Below are positions 63,301-64,000 of a DNA stretch of 64,000 nt, piece by piece. The position numbers and the translations under genes are program-made. The stretch spans positions 10,864,001 to 10,928,000 of the forward strand of contig NC_021658.1 of assembly GCF_000418325.1 (NCBI RefSeq). The letters run 5' to 3'. The notes under the pieces were generated by a model. It saw only the letters and a list, made by a program, of their open reading frames with translations, made no database searches and was not told where the DNA came from. The DNA is from Sorangium cellulosum So0157-2. Its GTDB lineage: Bacteria; Myxococcota_A; Polyangia; Polyangiales; Polyangiaceae. Every line of letters begins with the position of its first letter. The first letter of the stretch is position 1.

Positions 63301-64000
63301 GTCCCGTGCGTCTCCACGTAGCCGATCTCCGAGGCCTGCACGCCGGCGCTCTCCAGGGCCCTCTTCAGCATCGATTGCTGGGAGAGGACGTTGGGCGCGG
63401 TCATCCCCGTGGAGCGGCCGTCCTGGTTGACCGCCGATCCGCGGATGACGGCGCAGATGGGATCGCCGTCGGCCTGCGCGTCGGAGAGCCGCTTCAGGAG
63501 CACGAGCCCGCACCCTTCGCCGCGAACGAAGCCGCTCGCCTCCGCGTCGAAGACCTTGCACCGGCCGTCCGGCGAGAGCGCCCCCGTCGTCGCGATGAGC
63601 CGCATCATCACCGGCGACAGGAGGAGGTTGACGCCGCCCGCGAGGGCGAGCGAGCACTCGCCGCTCCGCAGGCTCTGGCACGCGAGGTGGACCGCGACGA
63701 GCGACGACGAGCACGCGGTGTCGACGGTCAGGCTCGGCCCCTGGAGGCCGAGCGTGTACGAGAGCCTGCCCGCGGGGAACGAGAAGAAGTTGCCCGTCAT
63801 GACGTGGATGTCCTGCGCGCCAGGCTCGAACGCGCCGCACAGGTGGGCGTAGTCGTTGGTGGTCATGCCCAGGAAGACGCCCGTGCTGGTGCCCGCGAGC
63901 CGCTCCGGGACCTGCCCGCCGCGCTCCAGGGCCTCCCAGGCCACCTCGAGCAGGAGGCGCTGCGCCGGATCCATGCGCTCCGCCTCGCGGGGCGAGATCC
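60360..64000 (-). CDS. Type I polyketide synthase, terminal module KS-AT-ACP-TE (5' end beyond the window)
   Basis: The frame enters at 64000 and stops at 60360. The ketosynthase shows ISPREAERMDPAQR, the active Cys in VDTACSSS (about 63712), HGTGTSLGDP and NIGHLEAAAG. The acyltransferase has FSGQGSQWAGM, GHSVGE (about 62350) and HAFHS, the usual malonyl-CoA signature. The ACP has LGLDSLMS (Ser near 61345). The thioesterase has GGWSLGG (Ser near 60910) and a C-terminal SHH. No KR, DH or ER lies between AT and ACP, so the last keto group would be left unreduced before release. The product is unknown. Confidence 0.97.
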   Translation of the reverse strand, partial: ISPREAERMDPAQRLLLEVAWEALERGGQVPERLAGTSTGVFLGMTTNDYAHLCGAFEPGAQDIHVMTGNFFSFPAGRLSYTLGLQGPSLTVDTACSSSLVAVHLACQSLRSGECSLALAGGVNLLLSPVMMRLIATTGALSPDGRCKVFDAEASGFVRGEGCGLVLLKRLSDAQADGDPICAVIRGSAVNQDGRSTGMTAPNVLSQQSMLKRALESAGVQASEIGYVETHGTGTSLGDPIEVEALAHVVGRPRATEAACVLGAVKTNIGHLEAAAGVAGLIKAVLALQHGAIPANLHFRALNPRIKLEGTSLAIPTRKLAWKAGGAARLAGVSAFGLSGTNAHMILEEAPPSAAASAGEAKVVLLPLSARTPEALLAAARAFRDLLREPVTDASPRLADIAYTASVRRSHHSHRLAVVGSSREELAASLDACVEGQAPPGATRSVAEPGARVRVAFVFSGQGSQWAGMHRELFAEEPSYRAALEACDALVRRHAGWSLLDELDAPEATSRLQETEVAQPALLAVQVAMAELWRSLDVRPGAVIGHSVGEIAAAHVAGVLSLEDAVRLVVLRGRLMQRTKGLGKMALVAVPADEAARLLEGAGDRLAIAAVNDPRSAVLAGDEAALADVLRRLRGEGVDCRLLPVSHAFHSAQMAPLDRELEAALSGLSPRSAALPLFSTVTGAPVAGSELDPAYWARNMRERVRFAGAVDAALAAGYRIFLEVGPHPVLAGHLRQCFSARGADAHAVSSLRRELPARRCLLQSLGALHAHGQAVAWQRLYPAGGRCVSLPTYAWQRTRHWIQRERPEAPDAPVAPRASGGAPAAVDVGAPAPVALVERLRAVTPDERRRVLEGWLKTSAAQTLGLDAPERIAPGASLLDLGLDSLMSLELRDRIAQGLDIKLPVNLLLEHPTVAALAERALDALSLPAPPGGERGRQDGGARPTSPLVAIQPGGEGSPFFCVHPFGGPVLCYTELARHLGTERPFYGLQAVGLDDGAAPDERIEDMAARYLEAIRSVKPAGPYLLGGWSLGGLVAFEMAHQLARCGERVALLAMIDGYIAIPSTRERRLWQLVETARMARPGMAYDELRRLDEGELTELVLGAARGVAPGFADAVKRLGAAHGRASRSYAMPCYGGRVVYFRAAQQPPPGPFGPVTEPYGALYQPMAGISSQPIEIHEVPGSHHTMLREPHVRVLAERLRERLLAADVCSR

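Overview
The window is very GC-rich (coding third positions almost all G or C). It carries TPR/PEGA proteins, Ser/Thr kinases of the HRDVSPxN type, Gly- and Cys-rich lipoproteins, a complete Bat operon and a type I polyketide synthase. This is the profile of a large myxobacterial chromosome, most like Sorangium or another member of the Polyangiales. That is inference from gene content, not a database match. No tRNA, rRNA, CRISPR array, prophage or intact insertion sequence was seen. Starts are often GTG or TTG, and many neighbours overlap by GTGA or ATGA (stop and start sharing four bases), so translational coupling is common.

Layout. 0-4.3 kb (minus): a cut-off gene, a 21-bp degenerate repeat array, a MoCF/CinA-like protein, xseB and a HEAT-repeat protein. 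4.5-6.4 kb: a radical SAM enzyme resembling the archaeal tetraether lipid synthase family. 6.4-8.7 kb: sixteen perfect 19-bp repeats, then a membrane Ser/Thr kinase. 9.3-13.9 kb: a small conserved-looking protein, a GNAT acetyltransferase, an acyltransferase joined in frame to an SDR, and an M49-like peptidase. 13.9-16.8 kb (minus): a TPR/PEGA protein coupled to a beta-propeller lipoprotein. 17.1-28.4 kb: a Ser/Thr kinase, then the Bat operon (MoxR, DUF58, DUF4381-like, BatA, BatB, BatC, BatD, BatE). 28.4-31.6 kb: a hypothetical protein, an ExbD/TolR protein, a Trp-rich small ORF coupled to an XRE-cupin regulator, and a protein that is 38% methionine. 32-38.7 kb (minus): a sugar locus (GH2, glycosyltransferase, UDP-galactopyranose mutase, GH1-RmlD fusion). 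39-42.4 kb: a phospholipase D/cardiolipin synthase and a second MoxR plus CoxE-like VWA pair. 42.4-47.7 kb: a Uma2-type protein, an orphan histidine kinase, a radical SAM/DUF2344 fusion and a small gene. 48-53.4 kb: a YihY/BrkB membrane protein and two coupled Bergerat-fold (HSP90-like) ATPases. 53.5-56 kb: an ECF sigma factor, a GST and a decayed DUF1566 gene, bracketed by related repeats. 56.2-60.1 kb (minus): a DUF3160 lipoprotein and a STAS plus PAS-STAS pair. 60.4-64 kb (minus): the C-terminal part of a polyketide synthase (KS-AT-ACP-TE), cut by the window edge.

The most surprising signals are rearrangements inside the Bat operon. About 77 codons of an aconitase gene lie inverted inside the DUF4381-like gene between 10-bp direct repeats, with the host frame kept open. 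A perfect 95-bp tandem duplication breaks the frame of batD near its 3' end. Other points of interest are the tetraether-synthase-like enzyme in a bacterium, the twin HSP90-like ATPases (the second with an HExxH motif), the Met-rich protein, the Trp-rich coupled ORF behind a palindromic promoter, and tandem-repeat arrays upstream of both Ser/Thr kinases.
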